DNA of 64,000 nucleotides from Hemileia vastatrix (taxonomy: Eukaryota > Basidiomycota > Pucciniomycetes > Pucciniales > Zaghouaniaceae): contig JASXTE010000001.1 in assembly GCA_030280995.1 (NCBI GenBank), positions 12,557,001 through 12,621,000 of the forward strand, in the 5' to 3' direction. This document shows, piece after piece, positions 10,685 through 20,727 of the stretch. Under the pieces are notes generated by a model. The model had not been told where the DNA came from. It saw nothing but the letters and a program-made list of their open reading frames with translations, and did no database searches. The translations under genes and the position numbers were made by a program. Position 1 is the stretch's first letter; each line of letters starts with the position of its first letter.

Positions 10685-10973
10685 AACTCTTATATGATAT
10701 AATATGAAGATGTAAATGATGTACGATGTTTTGAGTTATGAAGTGTTATTCTGTGGAGTGCTGCATATGAATGGGATGATGCTGACAAATCAGTGAAATG
10801 GGAATTGATGGTGAAATCAGCACTTTTGGTTTAGAAAGTGTGGATTTGAGTGAAATAAGTGACTTAAGTCATTTTGAAATCCACCAGTATTGGGGCTAGT
10901 GTGTTTTGGAAATACGCACTTATTTAAGTGCAGATTTGTAAGTGCAGATTTGCCAGAACTGACACCCCCTAAT

Positions 10974-13212
10974 ATATTGATTTTTTGGGTTTTACGTTAT
11001 CCACTGATTGTTTAGTCATGGACGACAAAAAAGTCAAAAAGGTCCTGGAATGGCCTGAGCCCAAATCTGTCAAATCCCTCCAGGGATTTTTGGGTTTTGC
11101 AAATTTCTATAGAACATTTATTAAAGATTACTCTTAAACTATTTCCCATCTTACTTCTCTTCTTAGAAAAGATATTCCTTTTTTTTTCACTTCAACAGCA
11201 CAAAAGGAATTCGAAGCATTGAAGACGGCATTCACCACAGCTCCAATTCTTCGACACTTTGATCCTTCTGCTTTTACAATAGTTGAGACATATGCGAGCG
11301 ATTATGCTATCGCAGGGGTAATTTCTCAATTAAATCCTGAAACAAAGTTGTTTCATCCTGTTGCTTTTGAGTCACGCAAACTCATTGCAGCAGAATTAAA
11401 TTATGAAATTCATGACAAAGAGCTTTTAGCTATTATTCATTGTCTTAAAAAATGGTGCCCTTTTCTTCTCAGACCAGATAGTCCTTTTCAAATTTTAACA
11501 GACCATAATGCTTTGAAATACTTTATGTCTTCCAAAGTGTTAACCAGGCGTCAAGCCAGGTGGGCTGAATTTCTGTCTGAATTTCCTTTTTCTATTTCCT
11601 ATTGCCCAGGTAGAAACTGCATTGTCCAAGATATCTTGTCACATCGGGACGACGTTTACCCACAGCGGGGGGACACATTTTCTGACAAGAACCCAGCAAA
11701 TGTGAAATCAATCTTCAACGAATCAATGTTAATGACTCATCAACTTAATTCGATGACAATTCAATCTTTTCAAAATCCACTATCCAACATCCTCAAAGCT
11801 CAGTTGAAGGAAAATTATTGTTTAGGGTTAAAAGACAAAATACTCTTGAAGCAAGGGGCCAAAAGATTTAGTATTGAATCAGGTCTATTAGTTTTTGAGA
11901 GAAGAGTAGTCATACCCGACACCAATGAAATAAAATTATGGATTTTAAATAGTCGACATGATTCTCCATTAGCTGGTCATTTTGGGGTTGATAAAACCTA
12001 CCAGTTAATAGCGAGGGATTTCTTCTTGAAGGTATGACCAGGGAAATCAAGGCCTATATAAAAGCTTGTTACGAACGTAATAGGAATAAGGCTCCCCGTC
12101 ACCGGAAGTATGGGTTGCTTCAACCACTTCCTATTCCCTCTAAACCTTAAGAATCTTTATCGATGGATTATATTTCTCAACTTCCTCTTTCTAATAATTT
12201 TGATGCTATATAAGTAATAGTCGATAGATTTTCAAAAATGTCTATTTTCATTAAAACCACTACTAGTGCTACAGCAGAAGATTTGTCAAAGTTGTTTCTA
12301 GAATATGTATTTTCCAAACACGGCTTACCTAATGATATTATTTCAGATAGAGGCTCATTTTTTGTATCCAAATTCTGGACTCAACTGTGTTGACAACTCA
12401 ATATCACGAGGAACCTCTCCACAGCCTATCATCCTGAAACTGATGGGCAAACAGAAAGGGTCAACCAAATCCTCGAACAATACCTTTGAATGTATGTCAG
12501 TTACCAACAAGACGATTGGACCACATGTTTACCATTGGCCGAATATGCTTATAATAACTTGACTCATTCTTCGACACAACAATCTCCTTTTGAAACTGTT
12601 TATGGAAGACATCCTCGATTCAACTCAATTCACGTAGGAACTAATCATCCTGTGGAACATTATCTTTGAACCATATCACGACTCCAAGAAGAACTTAAAT
12701 CAAATTTGGAATTAGCGGTTTGAAGGTACAAGGAACAGGCCAACAAACATTGACAAACTGCTCCTTCTTTTAAACCAGGGGACAAAGTATTGCTCGACGC
12801 ACGAAACATTCGAACAACTCGACCATCAAAGAAACTGGCTGAGAAACGCTTGTGACCATTCAAAATCGACTCTGAAGTCTCTAAAACTGCATTTCGACTC
12901 AAGCTACCTCCTAAATGGCAGGCTATTCACCCTGTTTTTCACGTATCTCTCCTGGAACTGGCTGGAGAAACATACCCGGGCAAGAACCAACCTCCTACGG
13001 AACCGGTAAAAGTAGAAGACAATCTAGAGTGGGAAGTAAGCCGTATCCTTGATTCAAGAATGCGCAAGGGGAGACTTCAATACCTCGTGGAATGGGAAGG
13101 TTTCCTCGATGACTCAGACAAAACATCCTGGGAACCAGCCATCAATGTTTCTAATGCCCCTGAACTCCTAAAATCTTTTCATCTTAAATATCCTTTAAAA
13201 CCAAAACCTTAA
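10974..13212 (+). pseudogene. Gypsy-1 pol, 3' part (RNase H, integrase, chromodomain)
   Basis: Continues the reverse transcriptase tail ([14 protein letters not shown] at about 11070), then RNase H with an altered first motif (ETYASDYA in place of ETDASDYA, about 11284), the integrase zinc-binding region (HFGVDKTYQLIARDFF then a C-x2-C region where the first cysteine-pair segment reads CYERN), the integrase core ([26 protein letters not shown]) and the C-terminal chromodomain (WEVSRILDS, YLVEWEGF, SWEP at about 13030-13140). The longest open part is 11219-12037. Several stops are CGA-to-TGA type relative to Gypsy-2 (12393, 12487, 12667, 12721, 12751, 12853 regions). Ends with TAA 13210-13212, the same terminal KPKP as in Gypsy-2. 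Confidence 0.85.
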
Positions 13213-14032
13213 AATTCTCTTTTACTTTTTTCTTTCTCTTTTTTTTCTTTTTTCTTTTTTCTCTTTTTTTTTCTTCTCTTTAAAATCTAAAAACATCCTT
13301 AATTCTAAAATTTCTTAATTTTGTTTTCTTCTTTCTTCTTTTTCTTTTTCAAAATCTTTCAACTTTTTTTAAATAAATAAAATAAAATAAAAATAAAAAT
13401 AAATAAAATAAAATAAAATAAAATAAAACCAAATTAAAATAAACTAAAAAAAATTAAAACAATAAAACGAATAAAATTAAAACCTTTTTTCTCTTTAAAA
13501 TTTTTTCTTTTCTTTTTTATTTTAAGTTTTCTATTCACATTCTTTCTTTTAAAAAAAAATTTTTTTTCTTCGAACTATCAAAATTTTACACAAACATTAC
13601 ACGACCATCTTTCTCAAACTTCACTTTAACCTCTAAATCACTCTTTTAAATTCTTTGAATAAATTACTTCTTTCTTCAAAATCCTCTTAAAATTTTTATT
13701 TCTTCTTTTCTTTTCTTTCTTTTCTTTTTTCAAATAACTAACATCCCTCAAATCTTCAATTAATAAACTTAAATAACAAATTTTTTTCTTTTCATTAAAT
13801 TTTCTTTACAACAAAATTGTTTCAATCAACTATTTTTTTTTCTTTCTTCTTACTTAATTCTTTTTTTGAAATTAAAACTAAAACTCCTTCAATCAAATAT
13901 TCTTTCGTTTCTTCTCTCATTCAAACTTCTTCTTTTAAAATTTAAAACAAAATTTCTATTTAAATTTTATTTTCTCTGTCTTTTCTTTTTTCTTATTTCT
14001 CTCAAAATCTTATAAAAATAAATATTAAAATT
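13213..14032. repeat. Low-complexity spacer between convergent pol and antisense genes
   Basis: Almost pure T/C text with a TAAAA-type microsatellite at about 13370-13440. The equivalent spacers in Gypsy-2 (24263-25240) and Gypsy-3 (38847-39748) have the same composition, strand bias and microsatellite position. It holds no gene, and both flanking genes end into it. Confidence 0.8.
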
Positions 14033-15067
14033 CTAAATAAAACAACAAAATAAAATAACTAAATACAAATTGTTTCTACATTCCTTTTTTTTTCTTTTCT
14101 CTTTTATCTTCTCCCGAACCAATCCCTTCATCTTCTCCAAAATTTCCCTTATCTCCTTTCTACATTTTTTAAAATTCTCCCCCTCTCCTACCGGAATCAA
14201 TTCTCCAAGTTCCAGTAGCTCCTCCGCTACGTCCAAGGAAGCAGCATCGACAATCTTATCGCTTTTGCCGCTCAAGTCTTCAATAAATTTTGCCTGTCAA
14301 ACCTGACGAGGCTTTTTCGACCATACCTGATCGAGGGTTTCTTCCTGTTCCTCCCTCAAGGTAACCGCCGGTAATCTATCATCGACCGACACTGCCACTT
14401 CCACAGCAGTGGGTTCTACAAGGGTTGCTTCCGCCATAGGGACTTCGATGATGACGTCTGAATTTTAAAACAAGACCATCAGTACCTAAATTTCTAAAAT
14501 ATCATGGAATAGACTTACTTCGAAAATAGGGTCAGCTTCCAAAAATAATTTTGGAGTGACTTCCACCGCCACCTCCCTCTCCTCATCTTCATCTTTGATG
14601 ACCACACGTCGCTTTTTCGGGGTCCTCCTCAAGATGGAAATCTCCTCTTCTTCCTTGACCAACTCGTAGACTTCCTCTTCTACTACTCGCTTCTTGCTTG
14701 CAGCCCTAGTCACCCAGTTTGCCACATCATCCTCAACCTCCTCCTCACTCTCCCCCACCAATTTATTGTCCCCAATTGAGATGTCCCAAATGTCTTCGAC
14801 TACTTCCTTCGTCTTAGGGATTACCCAATATTTTGTCTTAGTGAACCGACTCTCGATATTGGCATTCTTTGACAAGGCGTCACACGCTACCCTTCTCCAT
14901 CGGCAAAATTTGCACTTCTGGCAAGGCCCTTGTGTTGCCGTGCTTTCTACGCAAAAATATTCCATCAACTCGCAGGCCATGCAAGTCTTGGAAAACTTTC
15001 GTGTAACAATACCCCCATCTTCTTTAGGGTGTGGAGGCGTGGGAGTTGGGGTAGGAAAATCCGTCAT
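14033..15067 (-). pseudogene. Antisense Zn2Cys6-like gene of Gypsy-1
   Basis: Exon 1 runs from 15067 down to 14519 (549 nt, 183 codons, the same length as in Gypsy-2 and -3); intron 14518-14458 (GT-AG, 61 bp); exon 2 14457 to 14033. Exon 1: a TPTPTPPHP N-terminus, then cysteines spaced C-x2-C-x6-C-x12-C-x2-C-x6-C, the fungal binuclear-zinc-cluster signature; then PKTKEVVEDIWD, an acidic region and a TPKKRRVVIKDEDEERE basic/acidic segment. Exon 2: QVWSKKPRQ, DAASLDVAEELLELGE and KKCRKEIREILEKMKGLV. A TGA within exon 2 (RQV-stop) and an apparent indel at the exon 2 start break the frame. Roughly 60% identical to the Gypsy-2 protein by eye, despite more divergent flanks. Confidence 0.75.
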
Positions 15068-15146
15068 AGTAAATTTAAAAATAATTAAATATAGAGAGAA
15101 GGGAAACTAGTATGGGAGGTATGTTTTATGCTCAACAGAGCTTGCA

Positions 15147-15154
15147 TTCTTATA
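15147..15154 (-). promoter_or_regulatory. TATA box of the antisense gene, Gypsy-1
   Basis: TATAAGAA on the minus strand, next to CCCGGG and about 11 bp from the 3' LTR, 80 nt upstream of the antisense ATG. A TATA element stands at the same place in Gypsy-2 and -3. Confidence 0.5.
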
Positions 15155-15164
15155 CCCGGGCATC

Positions 15165-15966
15165 TGTCACGCGCCACGTGACACTCGAGGCAAAAGCAGC
15201 TCATTAAATCAATAATAAGAGGCTCAAATCTATACTCGAAGCGCAGAAAGCAATTCTCCATAGCAACTGCAAGTTTCCTTTGTGTACTCGCTATTCAACC
15301 GCGCTAGCCTAAACTCTAAATCTAAATTAGTCAATCTCTCAATAGTGTGTCTTAGTCTTTTTCCCAATAAGCGACGCACAGCGCAATAGTTAATATAATA
15401 GTACATTAAAAGGTTTATGAAATGTCTGTGGGTTATTAAGGGGTAGTGAGCATGGACAGAATGGTTAGTGGAGGATTAAGGTGTTAACGGATGTTAGTGA
15501 GGAGGGTCCAGGTGTAATGGATGTATATTAATGGTCTGTGGTGTGTGGAATAGTGGATGGGTATGAGGTCAATGCGAGGAGGAGTAAAGGATATAAAAGG
15601 GGTTGGGTTTTTGGTTCGATATTCTTTAGAATTAAATTATAAAACATATTTATAGTTAATAGTGGTAAAAGCTTTTAAGTTAAATCATTATTATTGTATC
15701 TTTCTCTATTTTCTCAATAATCATTTCTAAATCCTAAATCTTTGATTGTTGAGTTTCAAAACCTTTGTGAGATCTTATGAATTTTAATATTACCTTTCAA
15801 TTATATTAGAATCCTTCTCAAACATAACTCGAAGCAGTAGTTCTTCCTTCGAGTCATCTTCGAATCACTTCCTCGAATCATCCCTCTGTGCTTCGAAAAA
15901 GTCTCTAAACTCCTCATCTCACTTAAAGGAACATCCTCAACCTTGTGCGTAGGTCGTCCGGTGACA
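15165..15966 (+). repeat. Gypsy-1 3' LTR
   Basis: Copy of 4032-4833, same length, ending GGTGACA and followed by TSD GAAGA (15967-15971). The base run next to its start is TATACCCGGGCATC, not a polypurine tract. Confidence 0.93.
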
Positions 15967-15977
15967 GAAGATTACAG

Positions 15978-16140
15978 ACCTAATATTGCATATGAATATG
16001 CATGTATGCTTATTTAATTTTTAATATGCAAATTTTTATTGACTATTGAATATTGAGTATGCATATGAATATTGAATAATAAATATTGGATATGTAATTT
16101 CATATTGCATACTTATATTGCAAATGTATGTTCACCAACT
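15978..16140. repeat. AT-rich degenerate short repeats (right block)
   Basis: Repeated words TATTGCATATGAATATGCAT, AATATTGAGTATGCAT and AATATTGGATATG. Continuation of the 2840-3140 block across Gypsy-1. Confidence 0.5.
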
Positions 16141-17439
16141 GAGTTCAACTATTGCACAATAAATACTCAAAGTCTTGCTGTGGGTGGAACTGTGTCATGT
16201 TTGCATTTCAGGTGGAAATGTCCCACAATGAAACATGACATATTTTGCGAACCCATGAAATGAAATCACACAACTGTCTCACAGTAGATACATCTTACAC
16301 ACACTGAATTACTCAATTATGTTCCCTACAAGCAACATGCATGGCATGTGTGAGATCAGATGTCCCTCTTTATCACAGGACATCATGTTTTGTTTTGTGT
16401 GTCAAAAATTTCCACCTGAAATGAAAATGTGACACACTTTTGCACACAATGTCAAATAAAATTGTGATCAAGTAATGACTAATCTGGGTCCAAGCTCTGA
16501 CAAAATACAATTTCTACCTGCGTAAATCTGGTTTCCTAACTCCCTCCCAATACCTTCCAAAAAGGAGCCAAAAAAATTTTATATTAATGTTATTTATAGC
16601 AATAACTACCCCCTAATTTCCTGTGGTAGTTGATCCTTAATTAATATCAAATTGATCAGATCTTGAGCATCCCTTGATATTAGGATTTGGGTTGAAAGGC
16701 AAGGAGGAGGAGCGCCATGGGAGGACCACTACTAGCACTAAAACTAGCCTGAGATGTGATTTGGTTGACTAAAGCTTAGTAAAGAACTCAGGTAGTATGG
16801 AAAAAAATATTTGGATGTTTATTTAGAAATTTCAAAAGCTCAAGTGGTCTTTATGTTGGATTTATAATGGAGAACATTGGTTATTATAAAGCATAAAAGT
16901 TGGTTATATAATTCTCAGATAAAAACATTCATTTTACAGTCAAAAATACTTTCATATGGTCAAAGTTGTATATAAAAGATAGTTCAGGCTCTCAAGAGCC
17001 TTCATTAATTTTTCTGGAATTTTTCTGATTTTTTTATATATTTTTAATTATTTTAATTAGTGATTTTATAACTTTTTAGATCTTCAGATTTTTCTTAAAT
17101 TGATGATTTTAAGTTCAGTGAATAGGGCTGTTCAAGCTACAAAAAGTTCTTGAAATTAATTTTCAGATGTGTGGCTATCTTCCTGAATTTTTTTTAGATT
17201 TTTTATAGCAGTTTTCAGTTTTCAATTGAGTCCAGAAGTCTAGACAAGCTCTGTGGATGTCTGGTTGACTCTGTGACACATTTAGGAGGTGAATTGGTGA
17301 TATATTACTGCTTAATTCATAGAATTGGATAAAGAATCTACAGAAGAATCATTGAAAATATCAGCATGTAACATTTAACAACTAATAACACATAAAAATA
17401 ACTATCATAACTTATTATTGCATTTATAAGAGTACCCTT
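16141..17439. other. Right end of TIR element, then sequence without genes
   Basis: To 16614 this is the right arm of the split TIR element. From 16618 to 17439 it is AT-rich with no open frame or repeat I can name. It ends at the Copia-1 target duplication ATAAT (17440-17444). Confidence 0.4.
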
Positions 17440-17444
17440 ATAAT

Positions 17445-17744
17445 TATTAGAATATTCAGCTGTGTGCATCGTATTGTTCTAATTACTTATTTATTCATTC
17501 ATCTCTAATAGAAGTAAATATGCATAATCTAATACTATTTAAATGTAAAACTCACCAATTATTTACTCACTTACGATCAGCAAGTAAATAATTGATAAGC
17601 ATATTGTGTTATTGTTTCACTAACTTAAAATCATAACTTATATAATTCTCCCTCATGTAGATATTTGGTGTTCTTAGGTATTGTAATGAACTCACTTACG
17701 ATCAGCGAGTAAATAATTGATATTTGGTGTTCTTAGAATTTACA
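17445..17744 (+). repeat. Copia-1 5' LTR
   Basis: Starts TATTAGAATATTC where the 3' copy has TGTTAGAATATTC, so the canonical TG has mutated to TA. Ends GAATTTACA. Contains AATTATTTACT...AGTAAATAATT, an 11-bp inverted repeat around ACGATCAGC, and a second copy of the AGTAAATAATT arm. Confidence 0.93.
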
Positions 17745-17793
17745 GATTAAAAGTCTGAAGCTCTATCTGCTTTTGCCGCATCGATAAGTCAAC

Positions 17794-18607
17794 ATGGATG
17801 CTTCAACATTCTCCAATATTAATTCATTTCCCCTTCTTACTAAAGACAACTTCGTCGTCTGGGAAACTAAAGCTAAAGCTTATCTAAGAGGACAAGGATG
17901 TTTATCTGTCGTTCTTGGCACTGAACCTCCATGAATAACAGAGACAGAAAGAATATTACGCCAGAAGAAAGTTGATGAAGAATTATCATTCATAATCCAA
18001 AAACTGGATGATCAAACCATCCAAGCCGTCATTAATTCAGAAACAACTGAAGATCCAGCAAAATTATGGATTAAACTTCAGCAACTATACGCCTCTAACA
18101 ATGCAGCTAATAGAGCAAGAATTATGCTCAAATTTGCTAGTGCAACATGTCACAAAGACTCCATTCCTATCTTCATCCACGAAATGAGAGTCATGAAAAA
18201 TGAAATGAACATGGTTCAAATCAAAATTGACAATGGCATTCTGGCATATTTTGTCCTTGCTAAACTACCAAGTACCCTCAACACTATTAAACAGTCTATC
18301 ACTCACGGTACAGCCAATTCATCTCTCACCATGGAAATTGTCCTCCAACATTTACAACAGCATCTTGACAAAGATATTGATCGATCAAACAATTTATAGG
18401 CCAATGCGGCGCACAGACCCTCTAAAAATAAGCGTAACTCTAATCCATTCCCTTGTCAAAATGGGACCCATAATCCTCGCTCCTCTCATCCAGAAAACAG
18501 ATGCTGGATTCTACATCCTCATCTCTGTCCCAACTTCAACTCTTCTAGCTCAAGACCACATCAAGGAAACACCACTGTTGAAAATCAAAGAAACAGTGAA
18601 GGTGTGA
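17794..18607 (+). pseudogene. Copia-1 gag
   Basis: ATG 17794. A UBN2/retrotran_gag-type Copia Gag: LLTKDNFVVWETKAKAYLRG near the start, AKLWIKLQQLYASNNAANRARIM in the middle, LPSTLNTIKQSI later. One stop near 17934 (after GTEPP) and TAG at 18397-18399. Beyond this, in other frames, FPCQNGTHNPRSSHPENRCW resembles the zinc-binding end of such Gags. Confidence 0.8.
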
Positions 18608-18649
18608 ACCTTGCTCTATCCTCCTAATCCTTTTGATCTCATCAAACAC

Positions 18650-20401
18650 ATTCCACAAACAGACAATGATTTAGTGCTACCAACAACTAATTCAATCCCA
18701 GTTCCATGAATTGCTCCCAATAATATCTTGTCAGATATAGATATTGCTCATATTCTACCTGAAGGAACTCGACAGAATAGAAACGTTGCATCTTCAGTAT
18801 CAGAACTTCTAAATAGCGATCCAAGAAAATACAAAGAAGCTATGAAAAGTAGATTAAGTGAAAAATGGATGAGTGCGATAAAAGATGAAATGAATAATCT
18901 CACAAAACAAAAAGTGTTTCAAGAAGTAGTCAAACCAAAAGATAAAAATATTGTAGGAGCAATATGGGTATTCAAGACCAAACTCAATCAAGATGGCAAA
19001 ATCACTAAATACAAAGCCAGATTATGTGCAAAAGGATACTCACAAGTGGAAGGTGAAGATTACTTCGAAACATTTTCCCCCACAGGTTGACTCACAAGGT
19101 TTCGAGTTCTGTTAACGATTGCTGCAATTTGAGATTATGAAATTGAACAGATGGATGTTAAAGGGGCTTTTCTTTATGCAGATCTTGATGAAGAAATATT
19201 CATGGAAATTCCAGAAGGATTAAAAAACAAAGAAAATAAAGATTAAGTTTTTCTTTTGAAAAAGGCATTATACGGGTTAAAACAAGCTCCCCGAAGTTGG
19301 AACAAAAAGAAATCAAATTGGATAACTTCAAATGGATTCCAACAATCTGCTATTGATCCCTGTCTCTTTCTATATAAAAACTCTAACAATCCATGTTTTA
19401 TATTTCTTCATGTCGATTATCTAGCAATCATAGGTAGAGATGTGCAATGGATAAAAGATAGCATCAAAAGAGAGTTTGAAATGGACGATTTGGGACCAAT
19501 CAAACACATGCTTGGGATGAAAACTATCAGAAACAGACAAAAACAACAACTCACAATATCCCAAACACAGCTCATCAAGAAAATTTTAGAAAAATACAAT
19601 ATGACCAATTGCCAACCACTTCACACACCTCTTACCAAAAATATTGACTTAAAGGAGGCCACTGAAAATGAAATAAAAGAGTTTTCTAATCTTAACGTAA
19701 ATTATAGAACTGCAATAGGATTGCTTAATTATCTTTCCCAATGTTCACGTCCCAATCTAGCATTTACCATTAGTCTACTATCACAATTTCTTAATTGTCC
19801 TGGAATCACACACTGGTCCACATACCTGAAAGTACTTCAATACTTGAAGAGAGTGATGAATATTGGTCTGATACTAGGTAAAGAAAATGAGATAAGTATT
19901 TGTGGATCGAAGTCTCAAGCTCATCCGGCAGGATTCTCTGACTCAGACTGGGGAGGATGCAAAATAACAAGAAAATCAACAAGCGGATACGTATTTCAAT
20001 TGTTTGGGAGTACGGTAAGTTGGAGATGCAAGAAACAACCTACGGTATGCTTATCGGTCTTGGAAGCTGAATACAAAGCACTCGTGGAGGCTGGACAAGA
20101 AGTGATCTGGATCAAACAGCTACTCAAAGAGATGAATATCATTGAAAGAAATATGAATGTCACTTTATACGGGGACAATCAAGGAAGCATCAATCTGGCT
20201 AATAATCCGGTATATCAAGCACAAACAAAACACATTGAAATTCAATATCATTGGATTCGAGATCAAATCAATAAGAAAATATTTAATCTACAATACACTC
20301 CGACAGAAATGATGTAAGCTGATAGCATGACAAAAGGTCTTGGAAAAAGTAAACATCTGAAGTTTATGAAAGAATTAGGATTGATTCAATGTCTAGATTA
20401 G
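18650..20401 (+). pseudogene. Copia-1 reverse transcriptase / RNase H
   Basis: Begins in the linker before RT ([19 protein letters not shown]), then the RVT_2 reverse transcriptase: [39 protein letters not shown], stop at 19088, MDVKGAFLYADLDEEI, stop near 19243, KKALYGLKQAPRSW, and FIFLHVDYLAIIG, where the usual YVDD active site reads HVDY. RNase H follows with SDSDWGGCKITRKSTSGYVF, LEAEYKAL and DNQGSINLANNP. 19256-20317 is one open frame of 353 codons; a TAA at 20315-20317 precedes ADSMTKGL, the usual end. Related Copia Pols have protease and integrase before this point, and both are absent. Confidence 0.85.
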
Positions 20402-20422
20402 AAAATACTCAGCAAATGGGGG

Positions 20423-20722
20423 TGTTAGAATATTCAGCTGTGTGCATCATATTGTTCTAATTACTTATTTATTCATTCATCTCTAATAGAAGTAAATATG
20501 CATAATCTAATACTATTTAAATGTAAAACTCACCAATTATTTACTCACTTATGATCAGCGAGTAAATAATTGGTAAGAATATTGTGTTATTGTTTCACTA
20601 ACTTAAAATCATTACTTATATAATTCTCCCTCATGTAGATATTTGGTGTTCTTAGGTATTGTAATGAAATCACTTACGATCAGCGAGTAAATAATTGATA
20701 TTTGGTGTTCTTAGAATTTACA
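20423..20722 (+). repeat. Copia-1 3' LTR
   Basis: Begins TGTTAGAATATTC, ends GAATTTACA, followed by ATAAT. Carries the hairpin arms ATTATTTACT/AGTAAATAAT twice. Confidence 0.93.
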
Positions 20723-20727
20723 ATAAT

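Larger units (their letters stand above)
7485..10970. mobile_element. PIF/Harbinger-like TIR transposon carrying a TET/JBP-like gene remnant
   Basis: Left TIR AGGGGGTGTCAGTTCTGGCA... at 7485 is matched by its exact reverse complement ending at 10970 (24-bp perfect TIR). Both sides are flanked by AAT (7482-7484 and 10971-10973); removing the element and one AAT restores the gypsy sequence seen in Gypsy-3 around 36595. Subterminal repeats of the kind AAGTGCGGATTT/AAGTGCAGATTT and ATCAGCACTT occur at both ends. Interior: TC-rich non-coding DNA (7630-8400), a tandem duplication, a TET/JBP-like remnant (+) and a Harbinger transposase remnant (-), converging on each other. It inserted after Gypsy-1, and its own genes are now broken. 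Confidence 0.88.
4032..15966 (+). mobile_element. Gypsy-1: full-length Ty3/Gypsy chromovirus, decayed
   Basis: Two 802-bp LTRs (4032-4833 and 15165-15966, roughly 97% identical by eye) begin TGTCAC and end GTGACA, flanked by TSD GAAGA (4027-4031 and 15967-15971). Order: LTR, self-priming PBS, gag, -1 frameshift site, pol (PR-RT-RNaseH-IN-chromodomain), low-complexity spacer, antisense gene, LTR. Gag and pol carry many stops and pol is split by a 3.5-kb DNA transposon. Its LTRs and antisense gene differ clearly from Gypsy-2 and -3, so it is a separate subfamily. Confidence 0.92.
2537..16614. mobile_element. Old TIR (fold-back) DNA element, split by Gypsy-1
   Basis: About 2570-2660 and 16480-16560 are inverted copies of each other; both contain GGGAAACCAGATTTA-like or its complement next to a shared GTATTTTGTCAGA. 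Right end: CCCCCT at 16609-16614 followed by AAT, the same terminus and TSD as the elements at 7485 and 47539. The left end is degraded (AAT at 2534-2536 followed by ATAGGAAT, not AGGGGGT), so its boundary is inferred. Without Gypsy-1 (4032-15971) the element would be about 2.1 kb. It has no recognisable transposase, so it is probably non-autonomous. Confidence 0.45.
17445..20722 (+). mobile_element. Copia-1: Ty1/Copia element lacking integrase
   Basis: Two 300-bp LTRs (17445-17744, 20423-20722) flanked by TSD ATAAT (17440-17444, 20723-20727). Internal gag is followed directly by reverse transcriptase/RNase H; protease and integrase are missing, so the 3.3-kb element is internally deleted. 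A purine-rich AAATGGGGG tract abuts the 3' LTR. LTR identity is roughly 97% by eye. Confidence 0.92.

Noticed and set aside
14070..14306. Plus-strand serine/phenylalanine-rich open frame near the end of Gypsy-1
   Set aside because: Shadow of the second exon of the antisense gene and of the T/C-rich spacer.
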